A DNA stretch of 49,578 bases from an uncultured Ignavibacteriales bacterium (GTDB taxonomy: Bacteria > Bacteroidota > Ignavibacteria > Ignavibacteriales > Melioribacteraceae): the NCBI GenBank assembly GCA_947311785.1, contig CAMZLW010000068.1, positions 1-49,578 of the forward strand, in the 5' to 3' direction. The notes under the pieces are model-generated. The model did not search any database, had not been told where the DNA came from, and saw only the letters and a list, made by a program, of their open reading frames with translations. Made by a program: the position numbers and the translations under genes. Of the stretch, positions 1-7,784 are shown in pieces. The number at the start of each line of letters is the position of its first letter. Position 1 is the first letter of the stretch.

Positions 1-76
1 AGCGAATAGCGAATAGCGAATAGCGAATAGCGAATAGCGAATAGCGAATAGCGAATAGCGAATAGCGAATAGCGAA
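1..76. repeat. Heptamer tandem repeat (AGCGAAT)n
   Basis: Ten full copies and a six-base partial copy of the 7-bp unit agcgaat, without a mismatch, run from the first base of the window to 76, where the sequence becomes an A-run. The array is cut by the window edge, so its true length is unknown. Seven is not a multiple of three and a TAG recurs in every frame, so it is not coding. Perfect short-unit arrays of this kind usually change copy number by slippage. The sequence to 269 is AT-rich and holds no gene or clear terminator. Confidence 0.97.
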
Positions 77-269
77 AAAAAATAATTTTGTGAATTAATG
101 TCAAGAAAAATATTGGTGTGTTGGTTTGGGTTGTAAAATATTTGTGGTGCCTTTTTTCAAAAAACTACCTCTTGTAATTAGTTACCATCTTTTTTTAGTT
201 ATGTTTAAACTATATAATTATAAAACTTTATGCAAGGGGAAAATTTAAGATAAGAAGTATCTACATGCT

Positions 270-1256
270 TTATTCTTCTACCAAATTCCAAAGATTATCA
301 ATAAGATTAGCTGTGCCAATTTGTGCAACAGATGAAATTAGATATGGAGTTCCAGCATAATTTTTCATTTTTTTTGAAAGTAGTTTTTCTTTCTCTTCAT
401 CACTTAGTAAATCTGCTTTTGTAAATACAACCACTTTCTTTTTATCTTTCATTAAATCACTAAACTCTATAAGCTCATTAAGTAAAACATCATACTCTTT
501 CTGTGGGTCTTCTACAGTTGCATCAATTAAAATTAAAAGCACTTTTGTACGTTCAATATGTTTTAAAAATTTATGCCCAAGCCCTTTGCCAACGTGGGCC
601 CCCTCAATAATACCTGGAATATCTGCAATAACAAAACTTCTAAAATCTTTATACTTAACTATACCCAAATTAGGTTCAAGAGTTGTAAAAGGATAATCAG
701 CAATTTTAGGACGTGCTGCAGAAACAACAGAAATAAAAGTAGATTTACCTGCATTAGGAAATCCCACAAGACCTACATCTGCAAGCATTTTTAATTCAAG
801 AATTATATCCATCTCTTTACCGGCAATGCCAGGCTGGGCATAACGTGGTGCTTGATTTGTAGGTGTTGCAAAATTACTATTCCCTTTTCCGCCATTGCCA
901 CCTTTTAAGAAAATGATTCTTTTGCCATTTTCATCAAGATCTTGCAGAACTTCTTCTGTTTCTGCATCCTTAATTACGGTTCCCACTGGAACTTTAATAA
1001 TTTCGTCCTCTGCAGATTTTCCATCCTTTCGCGATTTTTCTCCACTGCCACCATTTTCTGCAAGATGTCTTCTTCTATATTTAAAATCTAAAAGTGTTGT
1101 TAAATTATTATCAGCAACAAAAACTATATCGCCACCCTTACCACCGTTACCGCCAGAAGGACCGCCCTTGGCTACAAATTTTTCTCTTCTAAATGCAACA
1201 GCTCCAGGACCACCATCACCAGCTTTTACATAAATTTTAGTGTAATCTATAATCAT
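270..1256 (-). CDS. obgE: GTPase Obg/CgtA
   Basis: Obg-family GTPase that associates with the large ribosomal subunit in assembly and stress control. The 328-residue protein has the glycine-rich Obg fold (about 1-158) with repeated GG-x-GG segments, then a G domain with P-loop GFPNAGKST (165-173), switch II DIPG (212-215), TKAD (279-282) and a C-terminal SS-A type motif. It stops straight after the G domain, so it lacks the variable OCT tail found in some Obg proteins; this short form is common in Bacteroidota relatives. ATG start. It lies 20 bp downstream of the acidic-protein gene on the same strand, so the two are probably co-transcribed. No clear terminator follows. Confidence 0.97.
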   Translation of the reverse strand: MIIDYTKIYVKAGDGGPGAVAFRREKFVAKGGPSGGNGGKGGDIVFVADNNLTTLLDFKYRRRHLAENGGSGEKSRKDGKSAEDEIIKVPVGTVIKDAETEEVLQDLDENGKRIIFLKGGNGGKGNSNFATPTNQAPRYAQPGIAGKEMDIILELKMLADVGLVGFPNAGKSTFISVVSAARPKIADYPFTTLEPNLGIVKYKDFRSFVIADIPGIIEGAHVGKGLGHKFLKHIERTKVLLILIDATVEDPQKEYDVLLNELIEFSDLMKDKKKVVVFTKADLLSDEEKEKLLSKKMKNYAGTPYLISSVAQIGTANLIDNLWNLVEE

Positions 1257-1276
1257 TAAATTATCAACTTTCTCTT

Positions 1277-3298
1277 TTATTTAAAATATTCTGAAATAAT
1301 ATTTTTAAAAATCTTTATTTCTTTGTTGGTTGTACCAACAAAATTTCTTCTTGCAATTTCATCTATTGCAGTGTGGGCTTCGGTTTCGCTTCTACACTCT
1401 GATATTTTATCAATTGCATTTGCGAACTCTTCCATATCATAATCAAATACAACTTCTATAATCTTTGTAATTCTTTTATTCTCTAAAAGTAATGAGATAT
1501 CAATTGATTGCTCAGGTTCATCAATGGCAACTTCGGTATCTTCAACTACTTCTTCATCCTCTGTCTCTTCATTTTTATCCAAACTGCTGTCAAGTTCACT
1601 TTCATCAAATAGCATCGGTTGAGTATCTTCAATTTCTATTTCACCCATATTCACTTCACTTTGTGAAACAGTATTATCTTCAAGCACATCAGTGTCATCA
1701 TCTAATAGTGCGTCAATTTCATCCATAACAGTCGAGTTATTTTCTTCACTAGTGTTTTCTTCTTCTATACCATCTACTATATTATCAGCTGAATTTGAAA
1801 TACCAACTTCACTTCCATTTTCTGATGACTCCGAAGGCCAATCATCAATTCCTTTTTCTGTATCTACAATGTTTTTTTCTTCTTCATTTATTTCAACATC
1901 ATTATCTGCTGGAGTAAGCTCCTCCGATTTATACGTAACTGATGTACCTTGTTCTACAAAACCACTCTCGTGGCTATTCGCTTCTTCCTCTGTTACACCA
2001 TAAAGGATAGTGTTTTCATCAGTTGAAATATCCATCTCATTTTCAAAAGGGTCATCTTTATCATCTAATATTTCCACACGTGGAAGAGAAACTTCGTCAT
2101 CAACAACAGAATCTATTGTTTTTTCTTCAACAGCTAATCCATAAATTTCGTCAATGTTTTCTTCATCTGTTCTTGTTGCTTCATCAAAGTCAGGTGGAAG
2201 GTCCTCATCGGTATCATCACTATCTTCTTCTACACTCTCAATGTGAGTTTCTAGGAAAGATTTTTTTTTCTCATTATTTGGTTCTTCTTCCTTGCTCATT
2301 ACAGAATCTAATTCTTCAACCTCTGTTTCTTCCTCTTCGGATTTACTTTCCGCTGCTTCGTCAAGAATACCATAATCTGGTTTCTCCCCTTCCTCATTAT
2401 CTTCTGTAGTATCAACCTCCTCATTAATAGAAGAATTTTCATCTACAGAATTAGCAATATCTTCATTTTGCTTATCATCAAAATGAGAATCTACTTTTTC
2501 AGAATTTTCAATTTCATCATCTAATAAATTATCTTCAGAAATATATTCAATTATTACTTTTTGGAATTCGGCAATATCGTGCTTATCTGCAGCACTGGCA
2601 CCAAATTTTTCGGCAAGAATTGTTTCTAAGTGACTAAGCCCCTTATCTGCTAAAAATAATTCCACAAATTGTTTTGATGTCTTTTTGTTCTGAACTTCGC
2701 CCATGTATATAAACTCGGCAATGCTTGTTAATGCACTATCAAGAACTTTTTCAAAATTACTTTCGTAATTTATTTTATCAATCTTGTCTAGCACCTCTTT
2801 TAATTCAGAATTTGAAATTGCAATTAATCTTTTTTTGTTAAAGAAATTAATTAACAATCTTTTTAAGTAGGGATAGAAGTATAGATAATTTAGAATCTGT
2901 TTAACTTCTATAATTTGCTTTGTTGATTCATTTTCATTTTCAAAAACAAATTGCATTAATGACCATTTAGGTCTAACAATAAAATTAACATTAAATGACG
3001 ATGCGTGTAATAATAGCTTGCTTAAATACTCATACGAAAATTTTTTATTCCGCTTTATCTCTTCACCAATGTTAGAAAAATATTCAACAATTTTGTCGCC
3101 AGAATAATCGAAGAGTGAGTCTTTTAATAATTTTTGTCTATCCTCGTATATTAAAAAATCTATTTCTGCCGAAAGGTATTGCAATAATGCTGGATGTATA
3201 TTGGTTGAAACTAATTGTTCGTATGTAATAAACGAACCCAAGTGCTTAATTTTATTAAGATTGTATTTATAAATAAACTCTATTTCTTTTTCAAACAT
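1277..3298 (-). CDS. Hypothetical protein with long acidic central region
   Basis: Not recognised as a characterised family. The 673-residue protein has three parts: a folded, lysine- and aromatic-containing N-terminal domain (about 1-260), a strongly Glu/Asp/Ser/Asn-rich and probably disordered middle (about 262-595), and a compact, mostly helical C-terminal domain (about 600-673, beginning ISLLLENKRI). There is no signal peptide or membrane segment, so it is probably cytoplasmic. The layout of two folded ends joined by an acidic tether suggests a scaffold, or a partner for basic surfaces such as ribosomal proteins or DNA; that is inference. It is first in a two-gene unit with obgE, 20 bp apart, which points loosely to ribosome assembly. 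ATG start with no strong ribosome-binding site. Confidence 0.85.
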   Translation of the reverse strand: MFEKEIEFIYKYNLNKIKHLGSFITYEQLVSTNIHPALLQYLSAEIDFLIYEDRQKLLKDSLFDYSGDKIVEYFSNIGEEIKRNKKFSYEYLSKLLLHASSFNVNFIVRPKWSLMQFVFENENESTKQIIEVKQILNYLYFYPYLKRLLINFFNKKRLIAISNSELKEVLDKIDKINYESNFEKVLDSALTSIAEFIYMGEVQNKKTSKQFVELFLADKGLSHLETILAEKFGASAADKHDIAEFQKVIIEYISEDNLLDDEIENSEKVDSHFDDKQNEDIANSVDENSSINEEVDTTEDNEEGEKPDYGILDEAAESKSEEEETEVEELDSVMSKEEEPNNEKKKSFLETHIESVEEDSDDTDEDLPPDFDEATRTDEENIDEIYGLAVEEKTIDSVVDDEVSLPRVEILDDKDDPFENEMDISTDENTILYGVTEEEANSHESGFVEQGTSVTYKSEELTPADNDVEINEEEKNIVDTEKGIDDWPSESSENGSEVGISNSADNIVDGIEEENTSEENNSTVMDEIDALLDDDTDVLEDNTVSQSEVNMGEIEIEDTQPMLFDESELDSSLDKNEETEDEEVVEDTEVAIDEPEQSIDISLLLENKRITKIIEVVFDYDMEEFANAIDKISECRSETEAHTAIDEIARRNFVGTTNKEIKIFKNIISEYFK

Positions 3299-3613
3299 TT
3301 TAGATGCTCACAAATTAAATGCTACAAAAAATGATTTAACTTGTAAAGTTACCAATTTATTTAGTAACGACGTATATAAATAATGCGGAATAATGAAAAA
3401 CAGACATAGAGTATAAGTTCGGTCTATAAGAAGACTATGCATAACCTCAGTGTAACACAGCATGACTCATCTTGTTAGTTTATGCAAAACCTTCTATAAA
3501 TTAATTGTTTCCTATACATTTTTTTATCATTTATGTTTTTTCTATTTTAGTAATAGAAACTCTTGTTAGAATAAAATAATTTACGTTAAATATGAAAACA
3601 AGGTAAGGTAATT
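3299..3613. other. Divergent intergenic region, hypothetical gene / pccB
   Basis: A 315-bp gap between divergent genes, expected to carry promoters for both. No coding sequence is visible. It contains a partial, inverted copy of the dispersed repeat described at 7431-7588 (cctcagtgtaacac, 3445-3458). It also has the 13-bp motif ttgttagaataaa (3563-3575), shared with the mutB upstream region. A good Shine-Dalgarno, aaggtaagg, sits just before the pccB ATG. Confidence 0.7.
3563..3575 (+). promoter_or_regulatory. 13-bp motif shared upstream of pccB and mutB
   Basis: The sequence ttgttagaataaa occurs here, 38 bp before the pccB start, and identically at 10019-10031, 18 bp before the mutB start. 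Two genes of the same pathway therefore share an exact 13-mer in their leaders. It could be a promoter element, a regulator half-site or an mRNA leader element. AT-rich chance identity is not excluded. Confidence 0.3.
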
Positions 3614-5161
3614 ATGATTCAAAAAAAGATGGATGAGTTAGATAAACTTCGAGAAGAAGCAAAACTTGGCGGTGGTAAGAAACGAATTAAAAGCCAACAC
3701 GATAAGGGAAAACTAACCGCTCGCGAAAGAGTTACACTTCTTGTTGATGAAGGAAGTTTTGAAGAGATGGATATGTTTGTAAAACATCGCTCCTCCGATT
3801 TTGGTCTCGACAAACAAAAATTTCTTGGCGATGGTGTTATTACTGGCTTTGCACGAATTAACAATAGACCAATTGCAATTTTTAGCCAAGATTTTACGGT
3901 CTTTGGTGGTTCCCTTTCGGAAGCTCACGCAGAAAAAATTAATAAGATAATGGATATGGCACTAAAGATTGGCGTTCCAGTTATAGGACTTAATGATTCG
4001 GGCGGTGCAAGAATTCAGGAAGGCGTTGTTAGTCTTGGCGGATATGCCGATTTGTTTTTGAAAAACACATTAGCTTCTGGAACAATTCCACAAATCTCTG
4101 CTATACTTGGTCCGTGTGCTGGTGGTGCAGTTTATTCCCCCGCTATTACTGACTTTATATTTATGGTAAATCATACAAGCCATATGTTTGTTACAGGACC
4201 AAATGTTGTAAAAACAGTAACGCACGAAGAGGTAACTTTTGATGCCCTTGGCGGTGCCGAAACTCATTCCAGCAAGAGTGGTGTTGCTCATTTTACTTTT
4301 GAAAGTGAAATTGAAGTTCTGCAAAACATTCGCAAATTAGTTGGCTACATTCCTCTTAATTGGAAAGATAAACCTCAAGAAAAGAGTTTTGACTTTTCAC
4401 AAGACTTAAATATACCAGCATTAGATAATATTATTCCAAATAATCCTAACAAGCCATACGATATGAATAAAGTAATTAATCTTCTACTTGATGATAGTGA
4501 GTTTCTAGAAGTTCATAAAAATTATGCAGAAAACATTATTGTTGGATTTGGCAGAATTGGAGGAATGTCTGTAGGCATAGTTGCAAATCAACCTTCTGTC
4601 CTTGCTGGTGTATTGGATATAAACGCATCTGCTAAAGGTGCAAGGTTCATTCGCTTCTGCGATGCTTTCAATATTCCACTTGTTGTGTTGGAGGATGTTC
4701 CTGGATTTCTTCCAGGCACTGAACAAGAATGGGGTGGAATTATCAAACACGGTGCTAAATTACTTTTTGCATTTGCCGAAGCTACTGTTCCTAAAATAAC
4801 CGTAATAACTCGCAAAGCATACGGTGGGGCTTACGATGTAATGAACTCGAAACACATCCGAAGTGATTTTAATTTTGCTTGGCCTACTGCAGAAATAGCA
4901 GTAATGGGACCCAAAGGAGCAGTTGAAATTATTTTCAAAAAAGAGATTAATGATGCAGAAAATAGAGAAGCAAAGTTGGATGAGAAGCTTATGGAATTTA
5001 CTGCTAAATTCGCAAATCCATATATAGCGGCAGAACGAGGATATGTTGATGATGTTATTAAACCAAGTGAGACAAAGCTAAAATTGATAAATGCTTTGCA
5101 GCTATTAAAAACAAAGGTTGATAGTAACCCAAATAAAAAGCATTGTAATATTCCATTATAA
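3614..5161 (+). CDS. pccB: Acyl-CoA carboxylase carboxyltransferase subunit (propionyl-CoA carboxylase beta type)
   Basis: Biotin-dependent carboxyltransferase that moves the carboxyl group from carboxybiotin to propionyl-CoA, giving methylmalonyl-CoA. The 515-residue length and the paired crotonase-like halves (N half about 1-250, C half about 265-515) fit the PccB/MmdA family. Conserved stretches include the glycine-rich SGGARIQEG region in the N half, and [10 protein letters not shown] and the [11 protein letters not shown] loop in the C half. Related methylmalonyl-CoA decarboxylase alpha subunits look similar, but the biotin carboxylase and biotin carrier genes immediately downstream favour a true carboxylase. 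ATG with a strong aaggtaagg upstream. A 145-bp gap with a striking inverted repeat separates it from accC. Acetyl-CoA use cannot be fully excluded, but the mutase genes downstream favour propionyl-CoA. Confidence 0.93.
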   Translation: MIQKKMDELDKLREEAKLGGGKKRIKSQHDKGKLTARERVTLLVDEGSFEEMDMFVKHRSSDFGLDKQKFLGDGVITGFARINNRPIAIFSQDFTVFGGSLSEAHAEKINKIMDMALKIGVPVIGLNDSGGARIQEGVVSLGGYADLFLKNTLASGTIPQISAILGPCAGGAVYSPAITDFIFMVNHTSHMFVTGPNVVKTVTHEEVTFDALGGAETHSSKSGVAHFTFESEIEVLQNIRKLVGYIPLNWKDKPQEKSFDFSQDLNIPALDNIIPNNPNKPYDMNKVINLLLDDSEFLEVHKNYAENIIVGFGRIGGMSVGIVANQPSVLAGVLDINASAKGARFIRFCDAFNIPLVVLEDVPGFLPGTEQEWGGIIKHGAKLLFAFAEATVPKITVITRKAYGGAYDVMNSKHIRSDFNFAWPTAEIAVMGPKGAVEIIFKKEINDAENREAKLDEKLMEFTAKFANPYIAAERGYVDDVIKPSETKLKLINALQLLKTKVDSNPNKKHCNIPL

Positions 5162-5196
5162 CTTAGTGCTTTTTTCTAGAGTTGCTTGATTCATGG

Positions 5197-5268
5197 ATTG
5201 CTAAATTGCTTCATTGTTAAATTGTTATAAATCTTTTCAACAATGTAGCAATAGAACAATGAAACAGT
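5197..5268. repeat. Inverted repeat with 8-bp periodicity
   Basis: The left arm is four consecutive 8-mers of the form ATTGYTNN (ATTGCTAA, ATTGCTTC, ATTGTTAA, ATTGTTAT; 5197-5228). After an 8-nt spacer, the right arm (5237-5268) is four 8-mers which, read on the minus strand, are ACTGTTTC, ATTGTTCT, ATTGCTAC and ATTGTTGA. The result is an imperfect long hairpin whose arms are themselves tandem repeats. It lies between pccB and accC. It could be a dispersed intergenic element, an mRNA hairpin that sets relative expression, or an array of binding sites. It lacks a T-run and is not a standard terminator. Confidence 0.75.
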
Positions 5269-5306
5269 TATTTATTATCCAGTTGAACTAAATAGAACAA
5301 TAAACT

Positions 5307-6803
5307 ATGATAAAAAAAATACTAATAGCCAACCGTGGAGAAATTGCTGTAAGAGTTGCAAAAGCCTGTAAAGAAATGGGTATTACTTCTGTTGCAGTTT
5401 ATTCCGATGCTGATAAAAGTTCGTTGCATGTAAGAGTTGTAGATGAAGCATACCACATAGGATCTTCTGTTGCTGCTGAATCATATTTGGACGGCGATAA
5501 AATTCTTACTCTTGCAAAAGAAATTGGTGCTGATGCAATTCATCCAGGTTATGGATTTCTTTCCGAGAACTCAAAATTTATTGAAAAGTGCGAGGCTGCA
5601 AATATTATTTTTATTGGACCATCCTCAAAATCTGTTGATATGATGGGAAATAAAACTACTGCTCGAACAATAATGCAAAGGAACAATGTTCCAATAGTTC
5701 CAGGCACAACAGAGGGGATAAAATCATACGAGGATGCAGAAAAGACTTCGCTTGAAATTGGATTACCGATTATGCTAAAAGCTTCTGCTGGCGGTGGTGG
5801 TAAAGGGATGCGGAGAATTGATAAAATTGAAGACTTAAAACAAGCTATTGAAAGTGCAAAAAATGAAGCACGAAAATCTTTTGGCGATGATTCAGTTTAC
5901 ATCGAAAAGTTTGTTGAAAACCCAAAACATATTGAAGTTCAAATACTTGCGGATAAACATGGCAATTACATTCATCTGTTTGAACGAGATTGCTCAATTC
6001 AAAGACGACATCAAAAAGTAGTTGAAGAAGCTCCTGCCCCAACTCTAACAGAAAAGTTAAGAACAAAAGTTACTGAGGCTGCTGTTAATGCTGCAAAAGC
6101 TTGTGATTACTATAATGCTGGAACTATCGAATTTTTATACGACCAAAAAGAAAATTTCTATTTTCTCGAAATGAATACACGGCTTCAAGTAGAACATCCT
6201 GTAACCGAAGCTATAACTGGGGTTGACTTGGTTAAGGAACAAATTAAAATTGCACAAGGTGATGTGTTAGAAATCCAACAAAAAAATTTAAAAATAATCG
6301 GACACGCAATTGAGTGTAGAATTTATGCAGAAGATGTTGATAATAATTTTGCTCCTTCAACTGGTAAAATTTTGCATCATCGTCTTCCCTCTGGACCAGA
6401 AATAAGAGTAGATAGAGGAATTGACATTCTCTCAGATGTTTCAATTTACTACGACCCAATGTTATCTAAGGTAATTACGCACGGACAAAATAGAAAGGAA
6501 GCAATTGCCCGTATGAATAGAGCCTTGGGCGAATACCAAATTGCTGGCGTTATAACTAACATACATTCCTTCCAATGGATATTAAATCATCCAGAATTTG
6601 CTGAAGGTTCATTTGATAATAATTTTCTCGACAGAGAATTTATACCGCTTCTACCTGGTAAATGGAGAAATGAATTAGAAAATAAACACGAAGATGTTGC
6701 AGCAATTCTATCAGCTCTATTAAAGGATAAAGATTCAAAGACAAAAGCATTTAAGCGTGAATGCAATCCAGATAATAAATGGGGAAAGGATACTTATGAG
6801 TGA
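5307..6803 (+). CDS. accC: Biotin carboxylase subunit of acyl-CoA carboxylase
   Basis: ATP-dependent carboxylation of the biotin on the carrier protein, the first half-reaction of propionyl-CoA (or acetyl-CoA) carboxylase. The 498-residue protein has the biotin-carboxylase N domain with HPGYGFLSEN (79-88), an ATP-grasp fold with the glycine-rich loop AGGGGKGM (161-168), the EMNTRLQVEHPVT signature (288-300), and the C domain to about 450. It then carries some 45 extra residues, more than typical AccC, which may stand in for part of the linker of fused PccA proteins; the carrier domain is a separate gene here. ATG start with no clear Shine-Dalgarno. Its 3' end overlaps the carrier gene by 8 bp, implying coupled translation. 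Confidence 0.95.
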   Translation: MIKKILIANRGEIAVRVAKACKEMGITSVAVYSDADKSSLHVRVVDEAYHIGSSVAAESYLDGDKILTLAKEIGADAIHPGYGFLSENSKFIEKCEAANIIFIGPSSKSVDMMGNKTTARTIMQRNNVPIVPGTTEGIKSYEDAEKTSLEIGLPIMLKASAGGGGKGMRRIDKIEDLKQAIESAKNEARKSFGDDSVYIEKFVENPKHIEVQILADKHGNYIHLFERDCSIQRRHQKVVEEAPAPTLTEKLRTKVTEAAVNAAKACDYYNAGTIEFLYDQKENFYFLEMNTRLQVEHPVTEAITGVDLVKEQIKIAQGDVLEIQQKNLKIIGHAIECRIYAEDVDNNFAPSTGKILHHRLPSGPEIRVDRGIDILSDVSIYYDPMLSKVITHGQNRKEAIARMNRALGEYQIAGVITNIHSFQWILNHPEFAEGSFDNNFLDREFIPLLPGKWRNELENKHEDVAAILSALLKDKDSKTKAFKRECNPDNKWGKDTYE

Positions 6804-7296
6804 TTACATGGTTTCAATAGATGACAATAAGCATTCGCTTAAAATTTTTAGTAACTATAAAGTTGAACTGAACGGTAAAAATTTTGAGGTTGAACTTTCG
6901 CAATTGTCTAAATATTCCTACCTACTAAAGGTTAACAACAATGTTTATCAAATTACTTCCGAAAAGTTGGATAGCCAAAATTATACTTTTACAATTGATG
7001 GCTCATCATATAATACAACTGTGCGAACAACTCTCGAAGAGAAAGCTAACAAATATTTACAGAATAAAGCTAAAGAGAGTGGAACAGAAATTGTAAAATC
7101 TCCGATGCCTGGTTTAATAGTAAAAATACTAAAGCAAGTTGGTGATAATGTTGAAATTGGCGACCCAATAATTCTGCTTGAAGCAATGAAAATGGAAAAC
7201 GAAATACGTGCTTCGGCTTCTGGAATTATAAAATCAATTAGTGCAAAAGAGAATTCCTCTGTTGAAAAAGGGGAAACACTTTTGGAGATTGGATAA
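6796..7296 (+). CDS. Biotin carboxyl carrier protein (biotin/lipoyl domain)
   Basis: Mobile biotin carrier of the carboxylase. The C-terminal biotinyl domain (about 100-166) has the canonical EAMKMEN motif with the biotin-accepting Lys at residue 132. The N-terminal 90 residues are beta-rich and resemble the BT domain that docks the carboxylase to the carboxyltransferase in fused PccA proteins, so the gene looks like the detached back half of a PccA. The start at 6796 is preferred over the in-frame ATG at 6757: ggggaaagga sits 5 nt upstream of 6796 and the overlap with accC is then only 8 bp. A weak hairpin with a T-run follows. Confidence 0.93.
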   Translation: MSDYMVSIDDNKHSLKIFSNYKVELNGKNFEVELSQLSKYSYLLKVNNNVYQITSEKLDSQNYTFTIDGSSYNTTVRTTLEEKANKYLQNKAKESGTEIVKSPMPGLIVKILKQVGDNVEIGDPIILLEAMKMENEIRASASGIIKSISAKENSSVEKGETLLEIG

Positions 7297-7308
7297 TAAT
7301 GTGCTAAC

Positions 7309-7336
7309 ATAATTCCAACTTCTTAGAATTATTTTT
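7309..7336 (+). terminator. Possible intrinsic terminator after carboxylase genes
   Basis: The stem ataattc/gaattat (7309-7315 with 7326-7332) has a 10-nt loop and runs directly into TTTT, 13 bp after the carrier-protein stop. The stem is short and AT-rich, so termination would be weak. Confidence 0.4.
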
Positions 7337-7430
7337 CCATAAACAATATTTTTGTTATTACTGAGTATAGTCCCAAAAGTCCCTACGTTAAAAAGGTGTG
7401 TGCAAAGTCATTCTAAACTTGCGGTGCATT

Positions 7431-7588
7431 GTGTTACGCTGAGGCTCTCGAAGTGAGTTTCCCGAAATGCAGTGTGCTGTGCTACACTGAGGCTCTCGAA
7501 GTGAACTTATTGAAGTATTCCAAAATCTCAATAATTCAAATATATTGCAAAAGAGATGCTACAATGCACTTCGATGAACTCAGCGTAA
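7431..7588. repeat. Three copies of a dispersed intergenic repeat
   Basis: Copies 7431-7456 and 7479-7504 are direct repeats of about 26 bp (gtgYtacRctgaggctctcg followed by aagtga) differing at two positions. 7567-7588 is a degenerate inverted copy (cacttcgatgaactcagcg). A fourth partial copy lies at 3445-3458. The core CTGAGGCTCTCGAAGTG belongs to a widespread class of short intergenic repeats in Bacteroidota relatives (from memory). Facing copies could form a long hairpin. Confidence 0.7.
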
Positions 7589-7784
7589 AAATTCAGCATA
7601 ACAATTTTTTAATTTTCACACAACCCCTAAAATGTGGGGTTAATGATATATTACCGTATTATAGTGAACTCATCACTAATAACTCGACTTCAAACAGTAA
7701 ACAAAACATTTCTTAAATTTATACTCGTAATAAAACTGGCATAGATTTTGTAAAACAGTCAAAGATAAATATTAAAGGATAAAT

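Larger units (their letters stand above)
7297..7784. other. Intergenic region, carrier gene / mutA, with dispersed repeats
   Basis: A 488-bp gap. It holds a possible terminator for the carboxylase genes (7309-7336), three copies of a dispersed repeat (7431-7588), and a short hairpin, aacccc/ggggtt, near 7625-7643 without a T-run. An open frame of about 95 codons across the repeats has no ribosome-binding site, runs through the repeat copies and gives a low-complexity product, so it is not taken as a gene. The gap argues that mutA has its own promoter. Confidence 0.7.

Noticed and set aside
1-76. CRISPR array
   Set aside because: The units are 7 bp and contiguous with no spacers; this is a simple tandem repeat.
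1692-2409. Plus-strand frames opposite the acidic protein
   Set aside because: Ser/Leu/His-rich products mirror the Glu/Asp-rich codons on the other strand.
3614-5161. Methylmalonyl-CoA decarboxylase (sodium pump) alpha subunit
   Set aside because: The biotin carboxylase gene follows and no membrane-pump subunits are nearby.
7429-7716. Open frame of about 95 codons on the plus strand
   Set aside because: It runs through the dispersed repeat copies, has no ribosome-binding site, and its product simply repeats the translated repeat units.
7640-7784. Cobalamin riboswitch ahead of mutA or mutB
   Set aside because: No B12-box-like sequence or matching stems were seen; the leaders are AT-rich.
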